Of a stretch of DNA of 64,000 nt, positions 1 through 12,472 are shown in pieces. The notes under the pieces were generated by a model that made no database searches, had not been told where the DNA came from, and was given only the letters and a program-made list of their open reading frames with translations. The DNA is from Piezodorus guildinii (lineage: Eukaryota > Arthropoda > Insecta > Hemiptera > Pentatomidae), in NCBI GenBank assembly GCA_023052935.1, contig CM041292.1, positions 94,099,169-94,163,168 on the forward strand, read 5' to 3'. The translations under genes and the position numbers were made by a program. Within the stretch, counting starts at the first letter, position 1, and each line of letters opens with the position of its first letter.

Positions 1-222
1 ATGGTGACGGATTCAAACCCGCAGGTGATCCTAGGAATTTTCAATGGGAGTAAAAAATCCTTAGTTTATGCGGTCCCGAGTCTGTGCGATGTCAGGCTCT
101 CGGTAAAGATCCCTATCCTAATTAAACCTGGAAAACCTGGAAAGGCAAACTTTAGGAATCCCACTGTAACATCATCCGATTGGCCACAGTAGCATAAAGT
201 GACATTAAATAAGTAAACAAAC
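1..222 (+). repeat. SINE family A copy, 5' cut by window edge
   Basis: Contains gattcaaacccgc (RNA polymerase III box-B-like) followed by a body ending tgacattaaataagtaaac. It aligns over most of its length with 33970-34263, and with the reverse complement of 27530-27720. The frame open at 1-192 is inside this repeat and is not a gene. Confidence 0.75.
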
Positions 223-224
223 AA

Positions 225-412
225 GCATGAGGGAGGTCGATACCCATTTCAATCTACTCCTAACTTAAAAATTTAAAAAGAGGAGATAAATATTTCAGGA
301 GATCCCTTCGCTAAGTTCTTCTCAGCCTTCTTTGAATATTTTCTGGAATATCTGTCGCGGCCATGTTTTGTATGATTTTGTTATTATCCCCTTGAAGTTT
401 GTCTAAAAATTA
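225..412 (-). mobile_element. 3' end fragment of the Jockey-like LINE
   Basis: Diverged copy of 5190-5360 in the same orientation: shared gcatgagggaggtc, then ctcctaac, aggagatccctt and ttctcagccttctt. It covers the 3' UTR and the last codons of ORF2. It lies directly against SINE copy A. Confidence 0.6.
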
Positions 413-1365
413 TAAATTATACAATCTGAAACACATGTTTCCACCGAAACTTGATTTAATTAGTTAAAGTCTTTATCAAGTACAACTTTATTTAAATAGT
501 TTTCATTGTTTATAGACTATTAACGACGTACGTAATAAAATTATTGATTTTTACAACGGACGTAAGTGAAAGTAGTGTGTTGAGCGCACCACATTATTTT
601 AATTTATTTTACACTGGAGTAAAATAACTACCCATTTCTGCTTCGCAAAGGTGTAATTAGAATGTAGTGTCATTTATGTTTTAGAAAGAGTTGTATGACC
701 GATTTAGAGTTTATTACCTTTGGAATCTTCATGCTCCTTCTTAAGAACATATGTTCAGAAGTTTATAGGCTTATAACAACTTTTATAAGTTCTTTTAATG
801 AATATTATACTTCTGAAATCTTCCGCTTTCCAACGGTATATCATACGTATATTGTATTACTGCTCATATTTTAGGAATAATTTTTTAATTAATTGGTTAC
901 AGAATATTTAATTTCCCATACTAAAGAAAAACCTAATTGTAATGTGTTTTACTTATAAACCATCAGGAAAGAATTCCCTAAATGATTGTGAAAACTTGAT
1001 TAAAATCAATCGCCTTGTTTAGGAGTTCGCTGAACCATGGATCACGAAATCATTTTATAAATATAGAGAAGAGATATACTGTACCTTCTTATTTTAATGA
1101 TCTAAAAATTATCACAATACATAAGAATTTTAGAAATTTTTTCCTGATTTATTTTTGTGGGGGGGGGGGATTTTAAATGTTACTATTGTTATATTTTTTG
1201 GGTGCTCCTAAATATTGTAGGATCATCAAACTACATTTTTAAGAGTTTTTAATTTAGGATCTACGATAAACTTTATTCTCATCCTTATATTATCAAATTA
1301 AAATTTTAAAAATCAATATCAAGCAGTGGAGGGATTGTGCGAAGTACGCACTACATTTTTTTAAG
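413..1365. other. Intergenic, no gene seen
   Basis: AT-rich with stops in all frames. The only items are a short repeat at about 551-593 (gtaagtgaaagt core, see the finding on that motif) and a 10-base G run at 1151-1160. Confidence 0.5.
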
Positions 1366-1540
1366 TGGTTGTTATATGGATAGAGCTGTAGTCTACTGTT
1401 CTCCAGTTCCTGAATCCGAATCTTGGCTGCTGCAGAAGTATTTATTCTGTTATTTCAACCGTGGAGCGACCGTGAGGTATGGAGATCCTCCTGTAGCACA
1501 CCTAGTTTCTATAAAGTGGATATCCAAAGATTGGGACATA
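1366..1540 (+). repeat. SINE family B, diverged copy
   Basis: ggatagagctgtagtctact then ctgttctccagttcctga and aggtatggagatcctcct align with the family B copy at 39412-39715. The ORF over this stretch is a chance reading of the repeat. Confidence 0.6.
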
Positions 1541-2390
1541 GTACAAATCATTAGAAGTAATTCTGTAGTTATACGTGAGTTCACTCAAGGTCATGGATTG
1601 CAGAGGTACAGTTTTTTTTTGTTTTGTTTTTTTCTAAGAGAAAATTACTTTACTCGAGTTATGTGATTTTTGGCAGGGGTAAAAGCTTTGGTTTCGTTAC
1701 CATGGTGACAGTTTGCGTTATCAACATGTTCTAGACCGGCGCATGCGTAGCGGTCTGCATATGCCACTAGATATAGTGATCGATATTAATTTCCGTGAAC
1801 GATATCGATACCGGTTTAATATCGGCACAAATTTATATTCCATATTTTTCCAAAAATATAAATTTCAGTATTTAATTGAATTAAATTTACTTACAAACGA
1901 ACTGAGTAAAGACATGGTAGATAAACTATGACTTAGAACTTACCTCTTACTGTATTTAAAGTTAATATCATTAAAATCTTAATTCTCTTGACACTAAAAT
2001 ATCTATATTTGTAAATATCATTAAAAAATTACTTTGCATGAAAATATTTAAACATACGAAGCAAAATCATGATGATCTTTTTGTCAAAATTTAAATCTTA
2101 ATAAAATAATATCTTCATCATACCATAGAAATATGACATTTAAAGATTAAATTCATATTAATTATATATATTTCAATTAAGCACGATGTATATTTTAATA
2201 CTAATTAAAACATATGTTTCAAGGTAAGGCATAATAAAATATCATTTCCACAAGGTGATGATGTTTTACAATTAAATGAAACAATAATAACAAAACATGC
2301 ATTCTCTACATTATCTACAAACGTACTCTTCTTTCCAAAGAAATTAAAGAAATGTTTTCACTTCTATCAGCAGTCCCCATGACTGCCTAA

Positions 2391-2472
<82 letters not shown>

Positions 2473-2622
2473 TATATAACGTCACTATGAAGTTAACTTT
2501 ACTGCCTTCCATTAAAAATCTTGTGAGCAGAAAACTGATTAATTGATTTTTTATTAAAATTGATTACTTCTGTTATAGGGATAAGATTTATGAGAAATTA
2601 CATAAAGCGTTTGGCAACCAAC
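1541..2622. repeat. Intergenic AT-rich DNA with a (TA)n microsatellite
   Basis: No gene seen. A (TA)n tract of about 85 bases occupies roughly 2394-2480. Confidence 0.7.
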
Positions 2623-2628
2623 TTTATT
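2623..2628 (-). promoter_or_regulatory. Candidate polyadenylation signal of COX6C
   Basis: TTTATT on the plus strand reads AATAAA on the minus strand, about 123 bases past the COX6C stop codon. Position and motif fit; no transcript evidence is available. Confidence 0.4.
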
Positions 2629-2750
2629 GTTTACAAAAAATCAAATAAAAAATCTAAATTATTTTCTTTCTTTTCCTACTTGAATTGTGCACATTTTAAT
2701 AAATATATAAATACTGCTGAAAAGCACTGGCATTGTAGACATCAAGAGGT

Positions 2751-4459
2751 CTATTTAAAATCAGGAGAACTTTGGAAATCAGCACCCATTTTCATCATAA
2801 GCATCATTTCATTTTCTGGGTCGTAATCCCTAAAACATTAGTCATTCAAATTAATTTCTGTGAATTATGAAAATATTCAATAATCCTTAAAATTTGTTTT
2901 AGTTATAACTTTATTTTTTGTCAGCATCCTACGGTATGCTTTATGTTCACTAACTTTATGGGGTTATTTAATTTTTATTGATTAAAATCATTTACTGACT
3001 AGACTACAGGCCAACGGCAGTGCAATGAGGTGATAAGGTCTTAATCATGCTCAGCCACCAGGTTTTTCCCTAATTATTTTGGGTACCCACTTTATAGAGG
3101 CTGGGTCTGCCCCAGAATGGTCTCCATACTCTAGGGTCGCCCCCCGACTAAACTAACAGAATAAATAATATTCTGCCACATCCGGGATTCAAACCCAGGA
3201 CCCGGAGAACAGCAGACCTGCGCTCTATCCACGAGACCACTCCGCTCCCCAAAAAGTAAAAAAAAATTAAAAAGTAAAAGTAACAAAAGTGAAACCTAAA
3301 ATTTATCGTATGCATTTGACAAATCTTAAAATGGAATCTATAAGAACATTTTTACATTTATCTGAAATGTACACAGTGGTTCGGGATATTTTCGTCCAGG
3401 GGCTTTTGTTTGGAAATGAACATATTTATGAACCGTCGACTGATTATTTGTTAAGTATGGATTCAACAAAGCCCATATCAATGTCTTAAAAAAAAATTGG
3501 CTAAACAATAAACTAATATCTATTGTTTACAAATATATAAAATAATACTGAAATTTCATATTTATGACGAATATACAGCAACATTGTCATCCAAAACAGC
3601 CAACCAGAAGAGCGACTTCATACTATGCAATTTTGTACTTCTTAGGTTTTTCTCAAAAATAGCTCTAACGATATTTATTAAGCAAACTATATATGTATAA
3701 GATAATGGGATATAATATAACATATGTTTTAATCTGATTAAAATGGTATGAGTGTGCTTAAACGGCGATATTTCAATTTTCTTCCTCTAATTTTGTAGAT
3801 TCTATAAAACGTACTGTAGTATCTTTTTAGCACTGATGGAAATGTATTGTTGTCATAAATATGAAATTTAAGACTTACCGCACGCAAACGCACACACACA
3901 GGCCTTTATGAGTGACTTGTTTTTTTGGACTCAAAAGACCCTAAAACGTTTATTTCCGTTGGAAGCTGGGATTTGAAAATTTGAACGATCGCCATACTTT
4001 CCCTCACACTGCATTTCAAATATAGATAAGTGAAAATCAAAATGTTAGGTTCTTTCCAAAATTCTTTATAAATATAAGGTACAGCAATTTGTTTAATACA
4101 AAATCCGCTGTCAAAGAGTTGTACAAACATTTGAACATTTTCACAATGTCCGTGACCATTCAAAGTTCGAGCACGCGTAGAAAATTCATCAGCAACGGTC
4201 AGAGACAAAACAAGGAAAAGAACTTATTATATCACATTTTTAGCATACTTCTAAATCACAAACAATCTATAAATATTATATACTTGTAATAATCTGCGTA
4301 TTTCTGTTTATGTGGTTGATATAAGAACGTGTTAAATAGAATTCCTGTTATTATACCGAGCGTAATAGCAGTTGCAACATTAATCGTAATTTGTCTTTTC
4401 AGAAGGCCTTTCATCATGGGTTTGGCCAGCTTTGGTGGAGTTTCAGGCATCTCAACAAC
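2751..4459 (-). CDS. COX6C: Cytochrome c oxidase subunit 6C, two coding exons
   Basis: A small nuclear-encoded subunit of respiratory complex IV in the mitochondrial inner membrane. Coding exon 1 is 4450 down to 4284 (ATG at 4448-4450); coding exon 2 is 2829 down to 2751 (stop TAG at 2751-2753). Splicing gives 246 bases, 81 residues plus stop, close to the family length of about 75. Seen: N-terminal KLAKPMMKGLLKRQ, one hydrophobic span at about residues 22-44, then QKYADYYKDYDPENE across the junction and a short tail ending SSPDFK. KP-M-GLL and YAD-Y--YD are COX6C hallmarks. The donor is gtatat after residue-55 bases AA; the acceptor is tgttttag before GGATTACGA; phase 2 meets phase 1 correctly. 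A further acceptor (cttttag, 4460-4466) precedes the start codon by nine bases, so a noncoding 5' exon lies at higher coordinates and was not located. The 1,454-bp intron holds two repeat copies. Confidence 0.93.
2999..3250 (-). repeat. SINE family B copy in the COX6C intron
   Basis: On the minus strand it begins with a tRNA-like head (ggagcggagtggtctcgtgg), box-B-like gggtttgaatcccgg, then the family B body with ctctataaagtgggtaccc. Same orientation as COX6C. Confidence 0.75.
3868..4050 (+). repeat. Interspersed repeat family C copy
   Basis: Shares gacttacc, cacacacac, ggactca, gaccctaaaac, atttccgttg and gatcgc-atactttccct with 14235-14600 and 34555-34858. It lies inside the COX6C intron. 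Class unknown; no coding capacity seen. Confidence 0.6.
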
Positions 4460-4728
4460 CTAAAAGATAGAAATAAATAATATATAATCAGATAACACAT
4501 ATATGTTTTTAAAAAAATACAATATAAAATCCATTAATAACTACTTAAATACCTATAATATTTGAATAGAACGACTCAATATCAACACGAAGCCCTAGAA
4601 AGAGTACAACGTGGAATATTATAATCATATGTTCAATTAAACTCTAACCTGATACACCCATTTTACTTCTATACTAATGTAAAGATGAGTAATATTTTAT
4701 ATAGTGGTGTGTTTAAAATGAAAATATT

Positions 4729-4795
<67 letters not shown>

Positions 4796-5079
4796 ATTTA
4801 CAATTAAAAATATTAAAATGTCTTCAAAAACTCGAGGAATTAATACATCACTGTTGTTATAAAACAAGTGAAAAAAGCTAAAAATAATTCTCGCCTGAGA
4901 TGAAATACACCATGAAGCTATCACCATAAAAAAACTAAAATGTGTGGTGCGTTCTTTCTTTTGATTTCTTAAATCGATATATGATTGATAGTCTACAATG
5001 GGTATGGCCGATCTTTGGCATGTTGTGGGCCAAACTTTAATTTGCAAATACGTTCCCGGGAACAAAAAATTATGTGTTA
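4460..5079. other. COX6C upstream region, no exon resolved
   Basis: Should contain or lead to the noncoding first exon of COX6C. A (AT)n/(GT)n microsatellite fills about 4733-4795. I could not pick a convincing donor or promoter. Confidence 0.4.
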
Positions 5080-5241
5080 AATTTTTTTTTTTTTTTTATC
5101 TTTATTTATTGTAATCTACACCTGTCACTTTTCCGCGACAATAAGCAGATGCGCTGTATATATATTGTAAGAGCTGGCATGTCAGGCATGAGGGAGGTCA
5201 GTACCCAGCGGCACCTCCTCCTAACGTGAAAATCATAAGTT

Positions 5242-7670
5242 TTAAATAAGGAGATCCCTTAACCAGCTCCTTTTCAGCCTTCTTCTGGTGAGTTCCGGCA
5301 TGTCCGTTGTCGCCATGTTCTGAATGAGTGTGTTGTAATGTCCGTGAAGTTTGTCATGGAATCTCTTGTATGAAGTATGAATGTAGTCTTGAACAGTAGG
5401 TATATGTAGGTCTGTATGTAAAGTTTTGTTACTCACGTACCAAGGTGAGCGTGTTATTAGTCTCAACGTTTTCGATTGAAAAGTCTGTATTTTTTTAATG
5501 TGAGTCTTTTTAGCGGTTCCGAAAATTTGAGATGCGTATGTCCATAATGGTTTTAAAGGTAGGTATAAGTATTCAGTCGTTCCATTGTTTAAAATAGTCC
5601 TATAGCTGTAGTAAGTAATGTTGAAAAATCGTTGAAGCCTGAGTGATGTCTGCGTGTCTAGTAATAACAGCTGTGTCGTCAGCGTAAGTTGCTAGTATTG
5701 TGTTTGGACAGATTGGTATATCATCTGTGTATATAATGTATAGTAAAGGTGAAAGAATTGACCCCTGTGGGACACCGGCCTTGATTGGTAGGATATAAGA
5801 GACCTCTGAGCCCTGCCGGACAGAAAAATATTTATCAGATAGAAAGGAAAGAAGTATGAGATAGAAGGTAGAAGGAAGAAAAGATCTGAGTTTGTAAAGT
5901 AGGCCACAGTGCCAGACCCTGTCAAATGCCTGAGCTACATCCAGGAATACGCCAGTAGCATATAGTCGTTCTTCTAATGCGACTGAAATATAATCTGTGA
6001 CTCTGTGTAATTGGTGTATGGTAGAGTGTTGCGATCGGAATCCAAATTGATGTTCGGGTAATATTTGTTTGTCAGTAAGTATGTCGATTAAGCGCTTGTA
6101 AATTAGTTTTTCAAAATTTTTGAGCATATTGGAAGTAAACTGATGGGTCGGTATGAGGTTGGGTTTTTATTGTCTTTGTTAGGTTTTTGAATCATCAATA
6201 TATGGGAGTATTTCCACTGTAATGGGAATTTTGTTGTTCTGAGTATGGAATTGAAGATGGTTGTTAGAAAGACTACAGCTTTTCTGGGCATATGCTGGAG
6301 TAGCTCAGCAGTGATCAGGTCATGTCCAGGGGCTTTTCTTTTGTGTAGCTTCTTTATTTCAAGAAAGACTTCAGATGGTCTGAAAGCACTTAGTGGCAAG
6401 GATAATGGTAAAGGTGTATCTAGTATGTCCTGTACAGAATTTTCGTGTTCACTGTCTGGGTAGTCTGTATGTGGTGTAAATACTGTCGACAGATGATTGG
6501 CAAAAAGTTCAGATTTTTCATTGTCCGACACGGCCCAGGAGCCATCCCCTCTTCGAAGTGGCGCTGACACCTCGCGATGCTTTAGCAATCTCTTTGTATG
6601 CCTCCATAAACTTCCATCGTCAGTTGTGAGATTTTCCAAAAATATATCATAGTTCGTCTGTTTAAATTTTTGTATTTGTCATTTTTAGTTCGTTATTTAT
6701 TCGGTTATAAGTTTGTTTGTCAGGTGGTAGTCTGTTAGTCTGCCATACCTTACGAGCTCTTCTCTTGTCCCTGATCAGATCCCTTATGTACTGCGGGTAA
6801 CTCGGCTGGATACTTCTTCTTTTTCTAGGTACTGATGATACCCATGCCGATTCCTGTATACTCTTCGTTAGTATTTGGACATCATCTTCAATTTCTTTTT
6901 CAGTTTTTATTGAGAGAGGAACTGAAAGCTTTTCAATTAAATTTGATTGGTATAAATCCCAGTCTATTTTTGCTCGAAAAAGAGTAGGACGTTTTTCCTG
7001 TAGGCATGGTTCGTCGAAAAGGACTAGATGTATAAGGGAATTTGATGGTATGAGGTATGGCCTGCAGTCCTTTAGTAACGAAAAAATCAAGTAAGTCTGG
7101 TGTCTTTGGTCTCGATGTAGGCCAGTAAGTCGGTGAATTTGGAGATATAGTGTTTAAAGAAAGTTTATGGAGAGCGGAGAGTAAGTTTCTTCCCCTTGGA
7201 GTGCACAATCGTGAACCCCATACCTGATGCTTAGCATTATAATCACCTCCGGCAATAAAACATCTTCCTAGTTTTTCAAAGAAATCGCTAAACATAACAG
7301 AAGTGAGCGAATACCGAGGTGGGCAATACACCGCTGCTAATGTTATTGCGTTTTGTGTAGTGTGCAATGTAATTGCAGTGGCTTGAATTTGGGGTGTAAT
7401 TGGTAAGTGTATGGAGTGGTGTTTCAATGATGTTTTTATGATGACTGCTGTTCCTCCATGTTAAGTGTTGTCTGGGTGGTCAGTCCTATAAATTGTGTAG
7501 TCAGGGATGTAGATTTTATTACGAGAAGTTAGATGTGTTTCAGTTATCAAAGCAATGTCATTACGTTGTTCATGTAAATAAATGTCTAGTTCGGTTTTAT
7601 GTTGTAGCAGTCCGTTAGCGTTCCACAGAAGAATGGACAATGAACCCACTGTTAAACGTTTACTGGCCAT
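5242..7670 (-). pseudogene. LINE ORF2, AP-endonuclease and reverse transcriptase, broken
   Basis: Starts ATG at 7670 inside the end of ORF1. EN: LSILLWNANGLL, ALITETHL, AGGDYNAKHQVWGS and SPTYWPTSRPKTPDLLDFF. RT: YRPISLLPICSKIL, EHQFGFRSQHSTIHQL, FLDVAQAFDRVWHCGLLYKL, GVPQGSILSPLLYIIYTDDI and TYADDTAV. A C-terminal cysteine-poor tail ends about 5242. Lesions seen: an in-frame TAA after HPDNT (about 7460) and frame changes near 7090-6933, 6660-6640, 6127-6103 and 5600-5466. The enzyme nicks target DNA and copies the element RNA in active relatives; this copy cannot. Confidence 0.8.
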
Positions 7671-8565
7671 AGACCGGGGTGTAGGTTTGTGTGACTTCTG
7701 AGAGCTGTCTTAATAAGCTAATGAGGGGTTGGATAAGGTTACTTAGTCCTAATAATAAATTTTGAAATTGAGGCAAGGCATTTTCAACAGAAGACGCCTG
7801 CTGAGGAATGCCCTGTCTCATACCTGACATACCTACGTTAAATTGTTCTCTTCCTTCTGATCCTGGAGGATATTGCTGTGGTGGTTGCTGATGTCTTCCT
7901 TCAGATACAAGAAAACTCGTTAGTGGTCGCTGCTGATTTCTTTCTTCAGATGATGTGAAAGCCTGCTCGTGCCTTGTATTTACTGGGTTCACTGAAGGAT
8001 GAGAACCCTGCGATAGTGGCGGAAAATCGTGCGGTCCTGATGGAACGGCTGGTTGAGCGGGTGTAGACCTGAGGTAAGGTTGATGTCGAGAATTTCGAGC
8101 AGTTCTGAGAGCCTTTAAGGCCTCGCACCCCCTGTAGTTGGCAGGATGCGCTCCTCGACAGTTTGCACAGGTGGCTGGTGAGTCCCGGGTCTTCTCGCAC
8201 GTAGTACTTATATGATTTTGGCCGCATCTGACACATTTAGGTTGTTGATTGCAGTAGGTTTTCGTATGGCCATACTGCTGGCATCGGATGCATTGGGGTA
8301 TTATTCTTTTCTTACGGGGTTCTTCGACTGATACCTTTGTGTAATATAAAAAGTCGATCTTGAAAATATTTTCATTGAAGGTTTGTTTGCTGATGTCAAC
8401 GAAAAACATAGGTAACGGTAGTTTGAATCGTGATATGGCATTTGTGACGTTTACTGCATCAATACCCTTTAGTTTCAATTTATTAATAATTGTTGCCTTT
8501 GGTGTAGAATGGTGTAGGTTTTTTATTACTACACGAGAGCATCGGTCATCTGGTAACTGGCACAC
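7660..8565 (-). pseudogene. LINE ORF1, gag-like with CCHC zinc knuckles
   Basis: 301 residues open. RVVIKNLHHSTPKATIINKL is the start of a PRE_C2HC-type region. It is followed by three knuckles at about residues 97-145: C--C---GH-K--C, C--C---H----C, and C--C---HPA--R-C. The tail is rich in Q and P. The family's role is to bind the element RNA. The natural start appears to lie upstream in a shifted frame (from about 8610), so the N-terminus is broken. Confidence 0.75.
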
Positions 8566-9085
8566 TCATAGTTGGCCTTTTGATTCTGTTGGTTTCATCT
8601 CCTATGACATCTGAGAGCCGTTTACGGCCCGTTTCTAATTCCTAGACTCCCCCTTGGCTCTGGGAATTATTTTCAGGAATTTTCAATTATTTCTACCCCA
8701 TTTATGATTTCGGAACATGCCGAAGTTGAAGGGAGCTCGTTCATTGTCACTCACCTTACAATTGTTTAAAACAAATGTTCACTTTCACTAAGTTCCAACA
8801 AAAAGAAAAAAAGAAAAAAAAAACACTTTTTGCCAATGGAATTCACATTTATATCACATTTTAATTTAAAAAAAAAAAAAAAAAAAAGATAACCTTTGCG
8901 CTACAATTTATCACTATTATCGATAAGTTTTATTACAAAACCCACTCACCTCAGTGATTGGTAGTATTATAATGTCCAAATATCACGTTTTACAAAGTCT
9001 GACAACAGTAATTAACGAGTGTCAACAGCTAGAGTCATAAATAAATACAGAGCGACATTAATACTGAACTGCACTGTCGGCCATC

Positions 9086-10376
9086 TTTTTAACCTCTCAG
9101 TATAAAACTTGAATTTAATTTTTAAGAAAAGCGCCCGGAATGTTACAGCGACACGGTGTTATCGACCAGAAAAAAAAATACCTCTTCTCAAAATTTGAAG
9201 GATTACGTTTCAAGATAAGTAGAGCAAGAATAACGTATTAAAAAAATCCGTCTGTCTGCCGTCCACCTTCCGTGGCTTTTCTCCAAATTTAATTAACACA
9301 TTTTTTTTTCTCAAAATTTGTTTAAAAAATACTAGGACATCCGAAGATGATCCTAACACCTGCACGTTGATATAAGCGGATTAGTTTTAAAATGGAGGCC
9401 AATTTAAAATTGTTTAATTCAATAGCTCGTTTTGATTTTTTTAGAAACATTTGTATAGAGTTCTTTAATCAAGAAACCTCAATTAATTATAAAACTGAAA
9501 AAAAGAAAAAGAAAATTTCCATTGTACCTATGTACACCCCTATAACTTATTTATTTTTGAATATTGATAAAAATATGTATAGTTTTGAAATCAGTAAAGA
9601 GCGATAAACAAAGGAAAAAAAATAATCTATCTATTATACTAAAAAAATTATAAGTGAGGCAATTCCCCCGAAACTATGTTATTTTTGAAGATAAAGAAAT
9701 AGGAAAAGCTTTTCAAAATCAAAACACTGAAATGAACAAGGAAAAAATAAAATCTTATATGGTCAAGCCACAACTTACAAGAAATGTGATTCCCCGATAA
9801 CTCAGTTATTATTGGTGATTGAAAAATAAATTTCCAACAAAAGAAAAAGAGAATTATTAAAATCCGTCAAGAAATAGCGTTTTGAAAATAGCAGTGGTCC
9901 TTGGATTAATTTAGTGTTTTTCATATAAGTTATTTGCCTCTAAACATCAATATAAACTGTTATGCTCTAATATAGTTATATGGAAATATTAAACGACTGG
10001 GTAATAATTTTCAGCGTTTTCTTATTTCTACCCATAAAGAACTTTTAGTTTTGTTAATTTGTAATAATTCAACATCTCGGATCATTAGTAGAAATATGAA
10101 ATGTATAAATATAAACTGTAAAAGGAGAAAAAAATTAGTGCGCTTATCACCCAACTTTCACTGAATATTTCACACACAACTTTTTTCCTTTATTTCTTTA
10201 GTTTCCATTTTAAATTTCCTTTAGTTCCCAGAAAAAATCATATGTTTACATGAAAAGAAATTATTGTTAACAACTTAATTTTAGGTATGGGTTTTTCACT
10301 CCCCAATCACTTCTTCATTCATGAATGGATTTGTAAAATAATTTATGTAAGTATGTTTCGTAAAATAATAATAAAA
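9086..10376. other. Intergenic, no gene seen
   Basis: AT-rich. A stretch at about 9245-9380 (ccgtctgtctgccgtccacc onward) looks like ancient repeat material but has no second copy here that I can find. Confidence 0.4.
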
Positions 10377-10520
10377 GTAATTGGTTTTACGCACACACTC
10401 ATCGTACCGAGCGAGATACTTGGTTAGTTGTAAAAAGAATATCTTCATAGGAACATTTCCGTTGAAACGAATACTAGGTCTCGAAAATCCAAAATTCACG
10501 ATTGCAAAATAACTTTTTTC
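10377..10520 (+). repeat. Interspersed repeat family C, degraded copy
   Basis: acatttccgttgaaa, actag, tcgaaaa and ttcacgattgcaa align in order with 14235-14600. Confidence 0.45.
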
Positions 10521-10735
10521 ACAAAAATATAAAAATCGATGTTGTTTACTGCTATGTTTTGACCGGCTGCTCTTCAAAGGCAGCGGTAGCTTCAAAAACT
10601 AGCTTATTTGATATATTTAATGAACCTATAGACTAATATTTAATGAAAACATTGGATATCCTTTCTTGGTGGTATGTAGGGATTAAATTAGACTGATTTC
10701 AATAAATGACATTATTATTTAAATTAACTTAAACA

Positions 10736-12449
10736 TCTATATATATATAAAATCTCGTGTCACAATATTTGTTCGCGATAAACTCTGAAATTACTGAACC
10801 GACTTTGATCAAACTTCGTATCTGTTATTTGGTCCGACTTAAATAATAGGATAATTTTTATTACTATTCTAAATGGTTGAAAAATATATTTTTCTAATAC
10901 GTAAAACAAAATTTGTTTGACTGTGGCAACACTGGTTCCCAGTAACCTTCCCATATATTCACATATGTGATTATTAATTCAAATATAAGTGTGTGTTGAT
11001 AGTTTCTATGCGTTCTTATTTATAAAATATGCATTGACTCCATAGTTTCCAGTTATAATAAAATACGTATTAGTTGGCGACGAGGATGGGATAAAACATA
11101 CATTCACTCTATATTTTCCAGTTATAATAAAGTACATATTACTATACGTTTCCAGAAAAATTATTAGTACTCATTTGAATGAAAATCAAATTCCTAACCA
11201 TCTGGAAGCAAAATCATCTAATTAAATTAATTCGCAAAGATACTATTCCAATTTATAAGAAATATATTTAAGAATATTGAGCATCGTATCCATGTTTTGT
11301 GTGTTGGTTCCCGTAGACACATGTTCAATTATTATTAGTTTTTTAAAAATAATTCGAAGTGTTAATCTTTCGTTAAAAAAAAAAAAAACAAACATAAAAG
11401 GGTTTTTTCTGAATCCTAAAAAACACATTTTTTCTGGAGAAAGGCTTCACCTACAATTGAAGAAAATGCCCACCTAAGTTGCAAAAGAGTTATGATGATA
11501 TACAAAGGTTATCTTTAAAAGGTAAAACCATGTTAATGAATAATTTTAATGTGGCTACTTGCAACTGGTTTGTAATTGTAACATTGAGTAAATAAAATTG
11601 ATATCTGACATGAAATAATAATCTTTTATTTATCATAAACAGAGTAGTTCATTGCTATACACCTGTATTTCTTTCATATAACCTCATTCAACATAGTTAC
11701 TCTCAACATGTTTCGTAATTTGTAGCAATTTTAATTTAAATTATTTTATTTATCACATTTAATTAGTCAAAATGCAAACAAAGATAAAGAATGTTCTGTT
11801 TTTTCAATGTGTCTCGATATTAGAAACAAGATATTTATAGTTATATTAGATTAATTATAGTAAAAGGTTAAGTTGCTTTTAAATCACTTTCTTCATCAAC
11901 CATAATTCTATCTTTAGTCTAATAAGTTGCCATTTTATTCTATTAAATATACAATAGCGATCCAGTAGAAGTAGGCATACCCAAAATTACTCAATACATT
12001 TTATTTTTATTTATACATATTTTAGCTGTAACGTAATCGTTGTATATAGTCACGCTTGCAACATAAATGTGATTGATATACGTTAATACGAGTGGGAATA
12101 TTTTCACTTGAAAACAACTTTGATAAATATAATTGTAAAAAATATAAAATTTATATTTCTAGAAAATTTATACGTCTTATAATAAAGGAGTAGTTGTTGA
12201 CAGTTTTGACTATACGGTAAGGAAGTTGGTTGAGGGTGCAGCCACCAAGAAAACACACCAGTAAGAAAAATAAATAAAATAAGTGTGTTTTATTGGTAGT
12301 TTCTTTGTTACCACATCCCCAAACAACTGCAACATCATATGCGTTTTATAGTCACTACTCATAAACGCATTTATGCAAATTTAAATAAAGACAAAATAAA
12401 ATATTCGCGAGCAAAGCCGCGGGTACTGTAACCCGCGGGTTACAGCTAG
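10736..12449 (+). mobile_element. Helitron-like element, non-autonomous
   Basis: Begins TCTATATATATAAAATCTCG after an A, with cgataaactctgaaattact and gaaccgactttgatcaaa close behind. It ends ...TACAGCTAG before a T. A perfect 8-bp hairpin, CCGCGGGT (12417-12424) and ACCCGCGG (12431-12438), lies 11 bases before the terminus. 5' TC, 3' CTAG, subterminal hairpin and A|T insertion are the Helitron rules. No Rep/helicase frame is present, so it would depend on enzyme from elsewhere. Confidence 0.72.
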
Positions 12450-12472
12450 TATACAATATATTTACACAATGC

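Larger units (their letters stand above)
5080..9085 (-). mobile_element. Jockey-like non-LTR retrotransposon, near full length, inactive
   Basis: About 4 kb reading on the minus strand: putative 5' UTR (9085 to 8566), ORF1 gag, ORF2 endonuclease/RT, short 3' UTR, and an A tail (T run 5080-5097). ORF1 and ORF2 overlap by a few bases. Both are broken. No clear target duplication was found, so the ends are approximate. Confidence 0.8.

Noticed and set aside
2394..2480. Possible regulatory TATA-rich element
   Set aside because: Simple (TA)n microsatellite; similar tracts occur at 4733, 43283 and 55270.
9392..9607. 71-codon frame
   Set aside because: Lys/Phe/Ile-rich, low complexity, no homology pattern; expected by chance at this AT content.
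10296..10595. 99-codon minus-strand frame
   Set aside because: It reads antisense through a degraded family C repeat.
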